A stretch of DNA of 64,000 nt. Origin: Schaalia sp. Marseille-Q2122. Its GTDB lineage: Bacteria; Actinomycetota; Actinomycetes; Actinomycetales; Actinomycetaceae. This document shows, piece after piece, positions 52,458 through 60,007 of this stretch (the stretch's first letter is position 1; every line of letters starts with the position of its first letter). The notes under the pieces were generated by a model. That model did no database searches and was not told the origin of the DNA. It saw only the letters and a program-made list of their open reading frames with translations. The translations under genes were made by a program, and so were the position numbers. The DNA lies in contig NZ_CAHJXR010000003.1 of the NCBI RefSeq assembly GCF_903645355.1, positions 403,698 to 467,697 on the forward strand. The letters run 5' to 3'.

Positions 52458-52916
52458 ATGATGAAAGGCATGAGAGAGGCGATTTTCTTGTCAACATTTA
52501 TTCGTTTTGCCTGTGTCGGTGTCGTCAATACCGCTGTTGGCGCACTAGTGATGTTCTTGCTTTATAATTTCACGTCCGCAGGGTATTGGTTCTCGTCGGC
52601 AATGAATTATATTGTCGGAAGTATCCTGTCCTATATTCTCAATAAGTACTTCACTTTTAGCCAAAAGGGGCAGTCGTGGGCTGAGATCTTTCGATTCATC
52701 GCCGCGATCGCCATGAGCTATCTTGTAGCCTACGGATTTGCGCTCCACATCATTGGATGGGTACTCGCTGATTGGTCTGAGATCAGTAGGGGCAATGTGT
52801 CGATGGCTCTGGGGGCCATCCTCTATACTCTTCTCAACTATTTTGCCCAGAAGTACTACGTTTTTACCGGTCCGCGGCGCTCTGCTTCCGATGGTGCCGC
52901 AGAGGCAGGGGAGTGA
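52458..52916 (+). CDS. GtrA-family membrane protein
   Basis: The 152-residue protein has four helices and the GtrA pattern FIRFACVGVVNTAVGALVMFLLYNF, NYIVGSILSYILNKYFTF and a final NYFAQKYYVF. GtrA-like proteins are thought to flip polyprenyl-phosphate sugars or partner with GT-C enzymes, and a GT-C-type gene follows 4 bp later. Several starts are possible (GTG 52455 to ATG 52470). The gene is visibly less GC-rich than its surroundings. Confidence 0.86.
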   Translation: MMKGMREAIFLSTFIRFACVGVVNTAVGALVMFLLYNFTSAGYWFSSAMNYIVGSILSYILNKYFTFSQKGQSWAEIFRFIAAIAMSYLVAYGFALHIIGWVLADWSEISRGNVSMALGAILYTLLNYFAQKYYVFTGPRRSASDGAAEAGE

Positions 52917-52920
52917 GGCA

Positions 52921-54513
52921 ATGGTGAAGGGTGTCGTGGCCTGGGCTGTTCGCGCAGTCTTTGGTATTGCGTTATTTGTGCTGGCCTCAATATTTCTTGC
53001 CTCACTCTTTCGGCAATCTTTTTTGCCGCTCGACGGTAATGAAATTCCTGAGATTTCGTCGATGGGTATTCCTCAGTTCCTGGTAGTTGTCGGGATTGTC
53101 CTTTCCGTCGTCGGAATGGTTGCCGTTCTCAGCCGTATTCGCGCCCATCATCTTTTTCTCGGAGTATCTCTCTGTCTTGTGCTGACAGGAGTCTTCCTCA
53201 TTTCTCATTTTGACCCACAGATGCGCGCCGATGCCCTCTTCACCTTCCAAGCAGGCGAGGCCTTTCTTCGCGGTGACTATCAATCATTCAAACCCGGAGG
53301 GTACATGCACATGTACCCTCATCAGCTTGGACTGATGTATTACTACATTCTTGGAATGACGGTTTTCTCTGGCGCATATTGGCTGTACGCTCTGAATCTA
53401 CTGTGGCTGATTGTGGCCAATTTCTATCTCTGGCAGATTGTTCGTCACACCTCGGGTGGCAACTCATATGCTCAGACCGGGGCCATTGTTTTGCCCGCTA
53501 TTTTTGTTCCCCATCTTCTCTTCATCTTCTTTGGGTACAACCACCTGCCGGCATTGGCTCTTTTTCTTGCGGCCCTCTACTACCTCGTCCGTTTTCTTGA
53601 TGGCACTTGTGAGCGCTGCTGGATTTTGGGCGTGGTGCTTGTGACCCTCGCCTGCGTTATCCGTCCGAACTATTCCATCGGGGTTATTGCGATCGGCTGC
53701 GTCTACCTCGCCGCCCTTCTCAAAGCGCCCTCCCTGCGGAAGGCTGCCTCAGCCCTCGTGCTGATAGCGAGCGTCACTCTGGTGCCTGCAGCGCTGCAGG
53801 CATCGACGCGACAAGTGACCGGCCTGGAAGCCTCGGAAGGGTTGCCATCATTGAGTTGGCTCGCCATGGGTTTCCAGGATTCGCGCACGGATGCTGAGTT
53901 TTTCACCCTGCGCCAAGGCGCATTGCCAGGCTGGTACAACGGTTACCCCGAAGCCCTTTGGCGTGATAGCGGGTACAACTCCGCTGCCGCTCAAGAGCAG
54001 GCTCGTCAGGACTTCTCGACAGCCGTACACTTGCGAATATCCAGCCCAGATCACGGATTGCGCTTCCTGGCCACTAAGGCTCAATCAACATGGCTCGATC
54101 CGATGTTTCAAGCGGTGTGGGCCAGCGATGTTCCTGCTGATCGCCCAGGTTTCTCGCAGGGACTGGTGCGCGAGCTTTATTCAGGAGGGTCCCTTTATGT
54201 CGCTGTCACGATGGCGATGAGAGGGGTTCTCGTCTTTATCTATGGTTTTGGTGCCCTTGAGCTCATGAGGCGCCTTCGAAGCGATCAGGGCACCCTCATG
54301 CGGGCCGCTCCGCTCAGCGTTGCGCTATTCATGGTGGGAGGCTTTCTCTTCCACTTGCTCTGGGAAACAAAGGCGCTCTACGTGTATTCCTACGTCTACA
54401 TCGGCATCATCCTCGCCACCATCGGCTGCGCAGCCGTTCTTCCGCGCTGCCTGTCTACCGTCGCGCACTGGAGAAAACAGACAGGCAGGAGAGAATCGCG
54501 CCTTCTCCCGTAA
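52921..54513 (+). CDS. GT-C-type membrane glycosyltransferase
   Basis: The 530-residue protein has about 11-12 membrane helices. Its first long extracytoplasmic loop contains SHFDPQMRADALFTFQAGEAF, with an acidic residue cluster where GT-C enzymes have their metal site. A large C-terminal loop (FFTLRQGALPGWYNGYPEALW) precedes the last helices. It probably transfers sugar from a polyprenyl-phosphate donor outside the membrane, with GtrA and GT2 partners (inference). ATG 52921 is 4 bp after the gtrA stop. Confidence 0.78.
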   Translation: MVKGVVAWAVRAVFGIALFVLASIFLASLFRQSFLPLDGNEIPEISSMGIPQFLVVVGIVLSVVGMVAVLSRIRAHHLFLGVSLCLVLTGVFLISHFDPQMRADALFTFQAGEAFLRGDYQSFKPGGYMHMYPHQLGLMYYYILGMTVFSGAYWLYALNLLWLIVANFYLWQIVRHTSGGNSYAQTGAIVLPAIFVPHLLFIFFGYNHLPALALFLAALYYLVRFLDGTCERCWILGVVLVTLACVIRPNYSIGVIAIGCVYLAALLKAPSLRKAASALVLIASVTLVPAALQASTRQVTGLEASEGLPSLSWLAMGFQDSRTDAEFFTLRQGALPGWYNGYPEALWRDSGYNSAAAQEQARQDFSTAVHLRISSPDHGLRFLATKAQSTWLDPMFQAVWASDVPADRPGFSQGLVRELYSGGSLYVAVTMAMRGVLVFIYGFGALELMRRLRSDQGTLMRAAPLSVALFMVGGFLFHLLWETKALYVYSYVYIGIILATIGCAAVLPRCLSTVAHWRKQTGRRESRLLP

Positions 54514-54610
54514 AAATATGAAGGCTGGAGGGAGCCCTGCCGCGGAGCGAGGTGACACTCCGCCATCGACAACGGTGCCTCAATTCGGGCCAGTGGCCTG
54601 AGCATACAAG

Positions 54611-54650
54611 AAGGCCCTGGCCAGACGAGAAGGTCTAGCCAGGGCCTTTC
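54611..54650. terminator. Bidirectional intrinsic terminator
   Basis: AAGGCCCTGGC and its complement around a 16-nt loop lie between two convergent operons, with a short TTTC tail on the plus strand. Confidence 0.8.
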
Positions 54651-54667
54651 AAGAGGCGGAGTGGAGG

Positions 54668-56725
54668 CTATCCTCGAATCGCATCACGAAGGGCGAGCAG
54701 GTAAGTCATGCCAAAACGTGTTGTCGGTTCAAGAACGGCACTCTCTGCCCACTCATTCCACGCATTGACGAACATGATTCGTGATTCAGGAGGGCGGGTC
54801 ATCAGCGCGTCCAGGTGGGAGGCTACCCAGCGTCTAAAGGTATAGGGATTCGATCCGTACCAGATGTCAGGTTTCCACTGGCGCCGTGCCGTGTTATCAA
54901 AGGTCACCATCACGCCGGGGTACTCGTCATCGTTCATCACATGAGCCTTCCGCATGGAAGCGGCTGCACTGGCTTGGTAGCTCATGAAATTACCTGCATA
55001 CCGTGAATCGAGATGAGCATCCCAGCTGGGACCAGCTACCCATGGAAGTCCGTGGGGAGGAAACTCTAGGGTGCCGTCCACTTCCAAACGGGATTCAGCG
55101 TCGATGGCGCCAAAATCTCGTGCAACTGCTACGGAGAGGATCATGAGTTCGCCAGCGCCAGCTTCGCGGGCTCTGCGGCGCCATTCGGCAGCAACGCGCC
55201 CAAAATCAGGCATTTGGCCGGGGCGGTAAACGGCAATGATGGCTTTGCCATTTACACGGATGTACCGAGGATCAAGAAGGAACTCCATAATGTCGTCGAT
55301 GAAGTCCTCAGCGGGGACACGATGGTAGTCCTGGCCGATCAGGATATCTTGTGAGCGTCCGTCCCAACGTCGCGTCCAATTCTCATTGGCCCACATGAGA
55401 CAGAAGGGGAAGTCTACGGAAGAGTCCTTCAAACGCTCAATGGGAAGATTCAACACCCGTTCGCCGGAGAACCAATAGTAGTAGTACATGAATCCCGCGA
55501 TGCCGTGAGCAGCAGCCATGTCAGCTTGCGCCTGACGGACCTCGTCAAGACGCAGATCATAAAAGCCCAGATCTGTTGGAATCTTGGGTTGGTAATGGCC
55601 TTCGTACGCTGGGATTGCCCCGGCAACATTATGCCATTCGGTGAATCCGGTACCCCACCAGCGATCATTGTGGGGGGAGGGGTGGAACTGAGGAAGGTAG
55701 AAGGGAAGGACTGTGGCCCTCTGAGTGGGAGCACATTCTGGTCGATACGCGTCGAGAAGACGGCTGAGAGCGTCTCGGTCGACAGCAGTTTCAATGTCAT
55801 CTGAAGTGGCGAGGCTGAGGCCAGCTTCCTCTGCGACGATGCCAATAATGCGTTCAACGGCATGGGCGGTAGTGCCGTCAACTTGACCGGCTTCCCGATC
55901 AAAGTCGTCTGCGATCAGGTTAAACGCGCGAAGTCCTTGGAGGACGAAACCGCGACACCAATACATTGAACCTGCCGGGAAACGCAAGGAATCGGGATCA
56001 AGCGATAATTCAATGCGGCGAAGAAGCTGTTCAACAATCCGCTGATCGCCGCCCCAGAACTCTTTGCCGACGATATTGCCTGGTGCGGTAATGACCCCCA
56101 GATGGGGGTCTTGGCGGAACGCTGTGATCAGTTCTTCGATTCGTTCTTTCGAGGGAAGCAGAGCGTCGAGGAATTCATCGCGCCACTGCTCTCCTGAGCC
56201 GGAAAGTTCGGCATGATCGGCACGCCAGGGGCTCTTCTTCGTATGGACCTTCAAAATGAGGTCATAAGGGTCGAGCAAACGCGCATTGACCAGCTGCACC
56301 ATAGGGAGGATATCGCGGCCGTGATTGGCGCAGTCAAGCACAACGCTATGGTTCATATTGCCTAGCGAAGTAGGGATCTTCACCTCTTGACCGGACACAT
56401 TGGTGACGAAGAGATCGAAGGGAATAGGAATGAGGGTCAAACGCTCAAGGAGCTGTGGAAGAAGGTCGGTGTAGTAACAGTTGAGCACGACGGCAAGGCG
56501 CGCGGGCTTGTCAATGACTAAGCGATCGTCCACTCTCCACGCTGCGGGGAAGCCTTCATCTTGGCGGCCCCCCTGACGCTCCAGAAAGTTGAGAAAATCT
56601 GCGGGATGCTTCGCAAGTCTCCCGTGGGGATTTCCTGTTTCGATGATATTTACGGCAATCTGGCGGAGGCGATTGTTATAGTGCCTCAAACGGCGTTCCA
56701 CTCCGTGCTTAGTGATGCGTCGCAT
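54668..56725 (-). CDS. Rhamnan synthesis RgpF-like plus WbsX-like glycosyltransferase, fused
   Basis: The 685-residue protein has two parts. The N-terminal ~340 residues are RgpF-like: RLAVVLNCYYTDLLPQLLERL, LDCANHGRDILPMVQLV, DLILKVHTKKSPWR and RFPAGSMYWCRG. The C-terminal ~340 residues are WbsX-like: LPFYLPQFHPSPHNDRWWGTGFTEW, GFMYYYYWFSG, LMWANENWTRRWDG and FVNAWNEWAES. Such enzymes build rhamnose-containing cell-wall polymers in the cytoplasm. ATG 56725 follows GGTAGGAG. It is the last gene of the exporter operon. Confidence 0.9.
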   Translation of the reverse strand: MRRITKHGVERRLRHYNNRLRQIAVNIIETGNPHGRLAKHPADFLNFLERQGGRQDEGFPAAWRVDDRLVIDKPARLAVVLNCYYTDLLPQLLERLTLIPIPFDLFVTNVSGQEVKIPTSLGNMNHSVVLDCANHGRDILPMVQLVNARLLDPYDLILKVHTKKSPWRADHAELSGSGEQWRDEFLDALLPSKERIEELITAFRQDPHLGVITAPGNIVGKEFWGGDQRIVEQLLRRIELSLDPDSLRFPAGSMYWCRGFVLQGLRAFNLIADDFDREAGQVDGTTAHAVERIIGIVAEEAGLSLATSDDIETAVDRDALSRLLDAYRPECAPTQRATVLPFYLPQFHPSPHNDRWWGTGFTEWHNVAGAIPAYEGHYQPKIPTDLGFYDLRLDEVRQAQADMAAAHGIAGFMYYYYWFSGERVLNLPIERLKDSSVDFPFCLMWANENWTRRWDGRSQDILIGQDYHRVPAEDFIDDIMEFLLDPRYIRVNGKAIIAVYRPGQMPDFGRVAAEWRRRAREAGAGELMILSVAVARDFGAIDAESRLEVDGTLEFPPHGLPWVAGPSWDAHLDSRYAGNFMSYQASAAASMRKAHVMNDDEYPGVMVTFDNTARRQWKPDIWYGSNPYTFRRWVASHLDALMTRPPESRIMFVNAWNEWAESAVLEPTTRFGMTYLLALRDAIRG

Positions 56726-56733
56726 GAAGACTC

Positions 56734-57555
56734 CTACCAAAGATTAATGTTTGTTCGATACTGGGAAGATACAGCTGCTTGAACCAGCGGGATTTGATCT
56801 GAGAGAGAGGGGTGGGTAAGCAGAGTGCGTTTAATGAAGGGAACACCAGCAGCTAAGAGCGCCCGCCACGCTTCGGTGGTGGGGTTAGTCCCATGGGGTT
56901 CTATCTGGTGATCCTTGACATAAGCCTCCATGGAGTACGCCTCTTGGAACGCGAAACGAGAGAGCTCAATCTCGTAACGCATCACGATGCTTTCCTTGTC
57001 TGCCTCTGTGCGGATATTCCCGAAGAAGCGTCGCCATGGACGATCATTGAGAATCCCCCCATGGAAGCAGAGGAAGTAGCTCTGATGGTGAGGGCGAATC
57101 TGGAAAGAACGCGTCAACGAGGAGATATCCGGACCTGGTGTACACGCCCACTGCAGAAGGTCATCAATGGGGGCGAAGGGGCCAAGAAGCGAGTCGTTGG
57201 TGAGGAGGACTGCCTGGGTGTTTCTCACGTGAGGGAGGAAATCCAACGCGTTGGCCCAGGAACCAAAGTCGTACCCGATGTTCTTGCGTCGCAGTACGAC
57301 GGTGTCATCTGGGAGCCCGTGGGGAAACTCCAGGGGGGTATCACCTTCAGTCGTCGAGATGATAACGGTCGAGAAGCCCGCGCGGTTGAGAGCAAAAGCG
57401 TATTCCGACAGTGAGCGAGACTGGACAGCCCCAGCCGAATACTGCGCGATAAGCGCGACACGCCCCGTGGAGAGGGAATCAACATCTCCCCGCTCCACGC
57501 GAATCGAATTCGCGGGAGAGGCAACACGTACGAGGGTTCGGGAAGAAGCAGTCAT
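56734..57555 (-). CDS. RgpF-like rhamnan synthesis glycosyltransferase
   Basis: The 273-residue protein carries RgpF-family motifs: RVALIAQYSAGAVQSRSLSEYAFALNRAGF, RKNIGYDFGSWANAL, VLLTNDSLLGPFAPIDDLL and SYFLCFHGGIL. It lies between a coiled-coil gene (4-bp overlap) and the fused RgpF/WbsX gene (8-bp gap). In many genomes these parts occur in longer multi-domain proteins, so this operon may be a split version. The substrate is probably a rhamnose-containing chain. Confidence 0.86.
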   Translation of the reverse strand: MTASSRTLVRVASPANSIRVERGDVDSLSTGRVALIAQYSAGAVQSRSLSEYAFALNRAGFSTVIISTTEGDTPLEFPHGLPDDTVVLRRKNIGYDFGSWANALDFLPHVRNTQAVLLTNDSLLGPFAPIDDLLQWACTPGPDISSLTRSFQIRPHHQSYFLCFHGGILNDRPWRRFFGNIRTEADKESIVMRYEIELSRFAFQEAYSMEAYVKDHQIEPHGTNPTTEAWRALLAAGVPFIKRTLLTHPSLSDQIPLVQAAVSSQYRTNINLW

Positions 57556-57773
57556 CGTCGTCCGGTCAGAATTCGGAGAGGGAAGGTAATGCGCCAGGAG
57601 AGGGATGAGCGAATAGCGCGCATATGGTCCCGGGTTTCATCAAGCTGCCGACGGCTATCTGCTAGTTCTTCTTCAAGTGCTTGGGTTCGTAGGAGCACGC
57701 GGTTTTGCTCCTGTTGTGAATGTCGCAGGGCGGCGCGTAAGAGGCGCAGTTCTTCTTCTGTCTGAGTGCTCAT
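57552..57773 (-). CDS. Small coiled-coil protein in exporter operon
   Basis: The 73-residue protein is a single predicted coiled coil (EEELRLLRAALRHSQQEQNRV and RTQALEEELADSRRQLDETR) ending in SSLSWRITFPLRILTGRR. That closing motif is common at coiled-coil/glycosyltransferase borders in multi-domain rhamnan enzymes. ATG 57773 overlaps the ATPase stop, and its own stop overlaps the next start. It may be a molecular ruler or scaffold for the polymerising enzymes (inference). Confidence 0.78.
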   Translation of the reverse strand: MSTQTEEELRLLRAALRHSQQEQNRVLLRTQALEEELADSRRQLDETRDHMRAIRSSLSWRITFPLRILTGRR

Positions 57774-59050
57774 GAATGATCTTCTTCTGTGGTGACTACA
57801 GGTTCGCGGCTCCACATCCCAGGTGGTAGGGCTACAAGTCCAGGTTCTTCAACGACTTGGCTGCTATGTACGCGCATATCGGTGCGCATATTCGAGAAGT
57901 CATAGATTGTTCCGTCCCCGCCGAATATGCCCACTGTCAGCTTGTAGGGGCCGGGCAGGAAGAGCACAGGATCCATCGTGTAGTCGACATAGGAGCAGCC
58001 TTGAGGGAGCGAATAGGATCGACCGCCGTGTCGGGAATTAGGTCCAGCTACACCAACTGTCCCGCCCGCAACGAAAGAAAGACCGACCTCGATGTTATCG
58101 AGGGCTTGCGCGGAGCGAATGTGGATGCGAACCGTTCCGGCTTCCCCTGTGAGCAGGGCGGGAGAGGGGTGGAGGTCCTTATTGAGGAACTCCACTCCGA
58201 TCATCCGGCAGGTTCCAATGCCTTGATTCTGGTTGAACTCGTCATCAGGATCGAAGTCAAGAGATTCTTCAGCGGCTCGTTTCGCGTTCTCACGGGCGTT
58301 GACATCAGCGATGTAGGAGGAGATGACTGTCGAGGCATCGCCCACTTCTTTGACGCGACCGTGATCAAGCCACACCACTTCATCACACATTTCTTGTGCG
58401 AGGCTCAGGGAGTGTGTGACGAGTGCGATGGTAGTTCCTTGAGCGCGTAGCTGGCGCATAAGGTCAAAACACTTGCGCTGAAACTCTTCGTCGCCGACAG
58501 CAATGATTTCGTCAACAATGAGGATCTCAGGTCGTACTGCTACCGCGACGGCGAATCCAAGTCGTACCGTCATACCTGAGGAGTAGACCTTGACGGGCTC
58601 ATCAATGAAGTCGCCGATGTCAGCGTAGCTAATAATCCATTCAAGGGTATCGTCGATCTCTTTGCGGGATCGGCCAAGGATAGCCCCGTTGAGGTAGATG
58701 TTCTCACGTCCGCTGAGTTCGCCATGAAATCCTGCGCCAAGTTCAAGGAGGGCATCAACCTTGGCAGAAACTTCGACCGATCCACTGGAGGGCTGGTAGA
58801 CGCCTGCCAGGATCTTCAGCATGGTGGATTTGCCTGACCCGTTGTGGCCGATGAGGCCGAAGGTGGAGCCTTTTTTGATTGAGAAGGACACATCGTCTAG
58901 GGCGTGGAAGACGGATCGCTGGCGAGCGGCTCCACGCATGACGCGTTCTTTCAGAGTGCTGCGACGATCAGCGTGTACTTCAAAGACTTTAGACACATTG
59001 CGAACAATGATCGAGTATTCGTGGTCAGGTGTGGTGAGTTCTGTCGACAT
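57770..59050 (-). CDS. ABC transporter ATPase for polysaccharide export, with Wzt-type C-terminal domain
   Basis: The 426-residue protein has Walker A GHNGSGKS (68-75), the signature region VYSSGMTVRLGFAVAV, and Walker B EILIVDEIIAVGDEEF, as in Wzt/TagH proteins. From about 265 a beta-sandwich domain follows (GTCRMIGVEFLNKD and ending FLPGPYKLTVGIFGGDGTIYDF). In Wzt this domain recognises the capped end of the polymer before export. The permease gene lies 6 bp upstream. The operon implies export of the rhamnan made by the downstream enzymes. Confidence 0.94.
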   Translation of the reverse strand: MSTELTTPDHEYSIIVRNVSKVFEVHADRRSTLKERVMRGAARQRSVFHALDDVSFSIKKGSTFGLIGHNGSGKSTMLKILAGVYQPSSGSVEVSAKVDALLELGAGFHGELSGRENIYLNGAILGRSRKEIDDTLEWIISYADIGDFIDEPVKVYSSGMTVRLGFAVAVAVRPEILIVDEIIAVGDEEFQRKCFDLMRQLRAQGTTIALVTHSLSLAQEMCDEVVWLDHGRVKEVGDASTVISSYIADVNARENAKRAAEESLDFDPDDEFNQNQGIGTCRMIGVEFLNKDLHPSPALLTGEAGTVRIHIRSAQALDNIEVGLSFVAGGTVGVAGPNSRHGGRSYSLPQGCSYVDYTMDPVLFLPGPYKLTVGIFGGDGTIYDFSNMRTDMRVHSSQVVEEPGLVALPPGMWSREPVVTTEEDHS

Positions 59051-59056
59051 AACTAA

Positions 59057-59908
59057 TTAGATCCTCTCACCCAAGTCTGATCCGAGGTGACGATGTACCC
59101 ACCACGCAAGTAGCGCGCAGATGAGTGCCCAGAAGAGGCAAGAGAGCCATTGGGCTGCGGTGCCCGGGGAGAGATCGTAGACGAGCGTTCGGAACAGGGT
59201 GATGAACTGCGCCATGGGAAGGTTTCCCATGATTTGACGCAGAGGAATGCCGTGGAAGTAGTCCGGCACAAGCGAGATCTGGTAGATGATAGGGGTTGCG
59301 TAGAAGAGGAGTTGGAGGAATACCCCCACAAGGTGGGCGAGGTCGCGCACATAAATGTTCCATACGGCCAGAACGGTGGCTAGCGAAGCAACGAAGACAA
59401 GCAGCAGCACGAAGAAGGGGACGAGAAGAAGCCAGGTCCACGAGATATTCATGAGGAGGGCGAGAACCACAAGAAGGATGCCCACTTCGATGAAGGATTG
59501 GATTGCCACTGCGTAGCCAGCGCCCAAAATGGGAGCGTAGGCGGGGAAGTAGACTTTTTGGAGGAGACCTCCGGAACTAACGAGGCCATTGATGCCAGCG
59601 TTAATGGAGTTCTGGAAAAAGCCCCAGATGATGAGCCCAGCGAACAACCAGATGGCGAAGATCGCAATGCCTTCATGACGAGAAGCAAGTTGCGGGGCTT
59701 GCATCTGGAAGAGTCCCCCGAAGATGAGTGTGTAGATTCCTAGAGTCGTCAGCGGAACCACGAGCGACCAGAGCCACCCGAGGGCGGTGGCATTGAACTT
59801 TGATTTCAGGTCGCGCTGTGCGAAGGCATGGATAAGGTTCCACTGCTGCCAAATGGTTCGCTTGGTGCGCGTACCTTTGGTCATCTGAACACTCATTGAA
59901 GCATTCAC
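59057..59908 (-). CDS. ABC transporter permease for polysaccharide export (Wzm/TagG type)
   Basis: The 283-residue protein has six membrane helices of the ABC-2 class, starting IWQQWNLIHAFAQRDLKSKFNATALGWLWSLVVPLTTLGIYTLIFGGLF. It pairs with the ATPase that follows to move an undecaprenyl-linked polymer across the membrane. ATG 59908 or ATG 59896 may be the start. It is the first gene of the operon that runs to 54668. Confidence 0.93.
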   Translation of the reverse strand: MNASMSVQMTKGTRTKRTIWQQWNLIHAFAQRDLKSKFNATALGWLWSLVVPLTTLGIYTLIFGGLFQMQAPQLASRHEGIAIFAIWLFAGLIIWGFFQNSINAGINGLVSSGGLLQKVYFPAYAPILGAGYAVAIQSFIEVGILLVVLALLMNISWTWLLLVPFFVLLLVFVASLATVLAVWNIYVRDLAHLVGVFLQLLFYATPIIYQISLVPDYFHGIPLRQIMGNLPMAQFITLFRTLVYDLSPGTAAQWLSCLFWALICALLAWWVHRHLGSDLGERI

Positions 59909-60007
59909 CTAGCTATCGGTTGTATGAAAACGGACAAACCCGCCACTGTTATCTGGTCCATCATATTGCTGTGCCTTCCAATGTGTGTAGTTGGCGCCTG
60001 CGTGACA

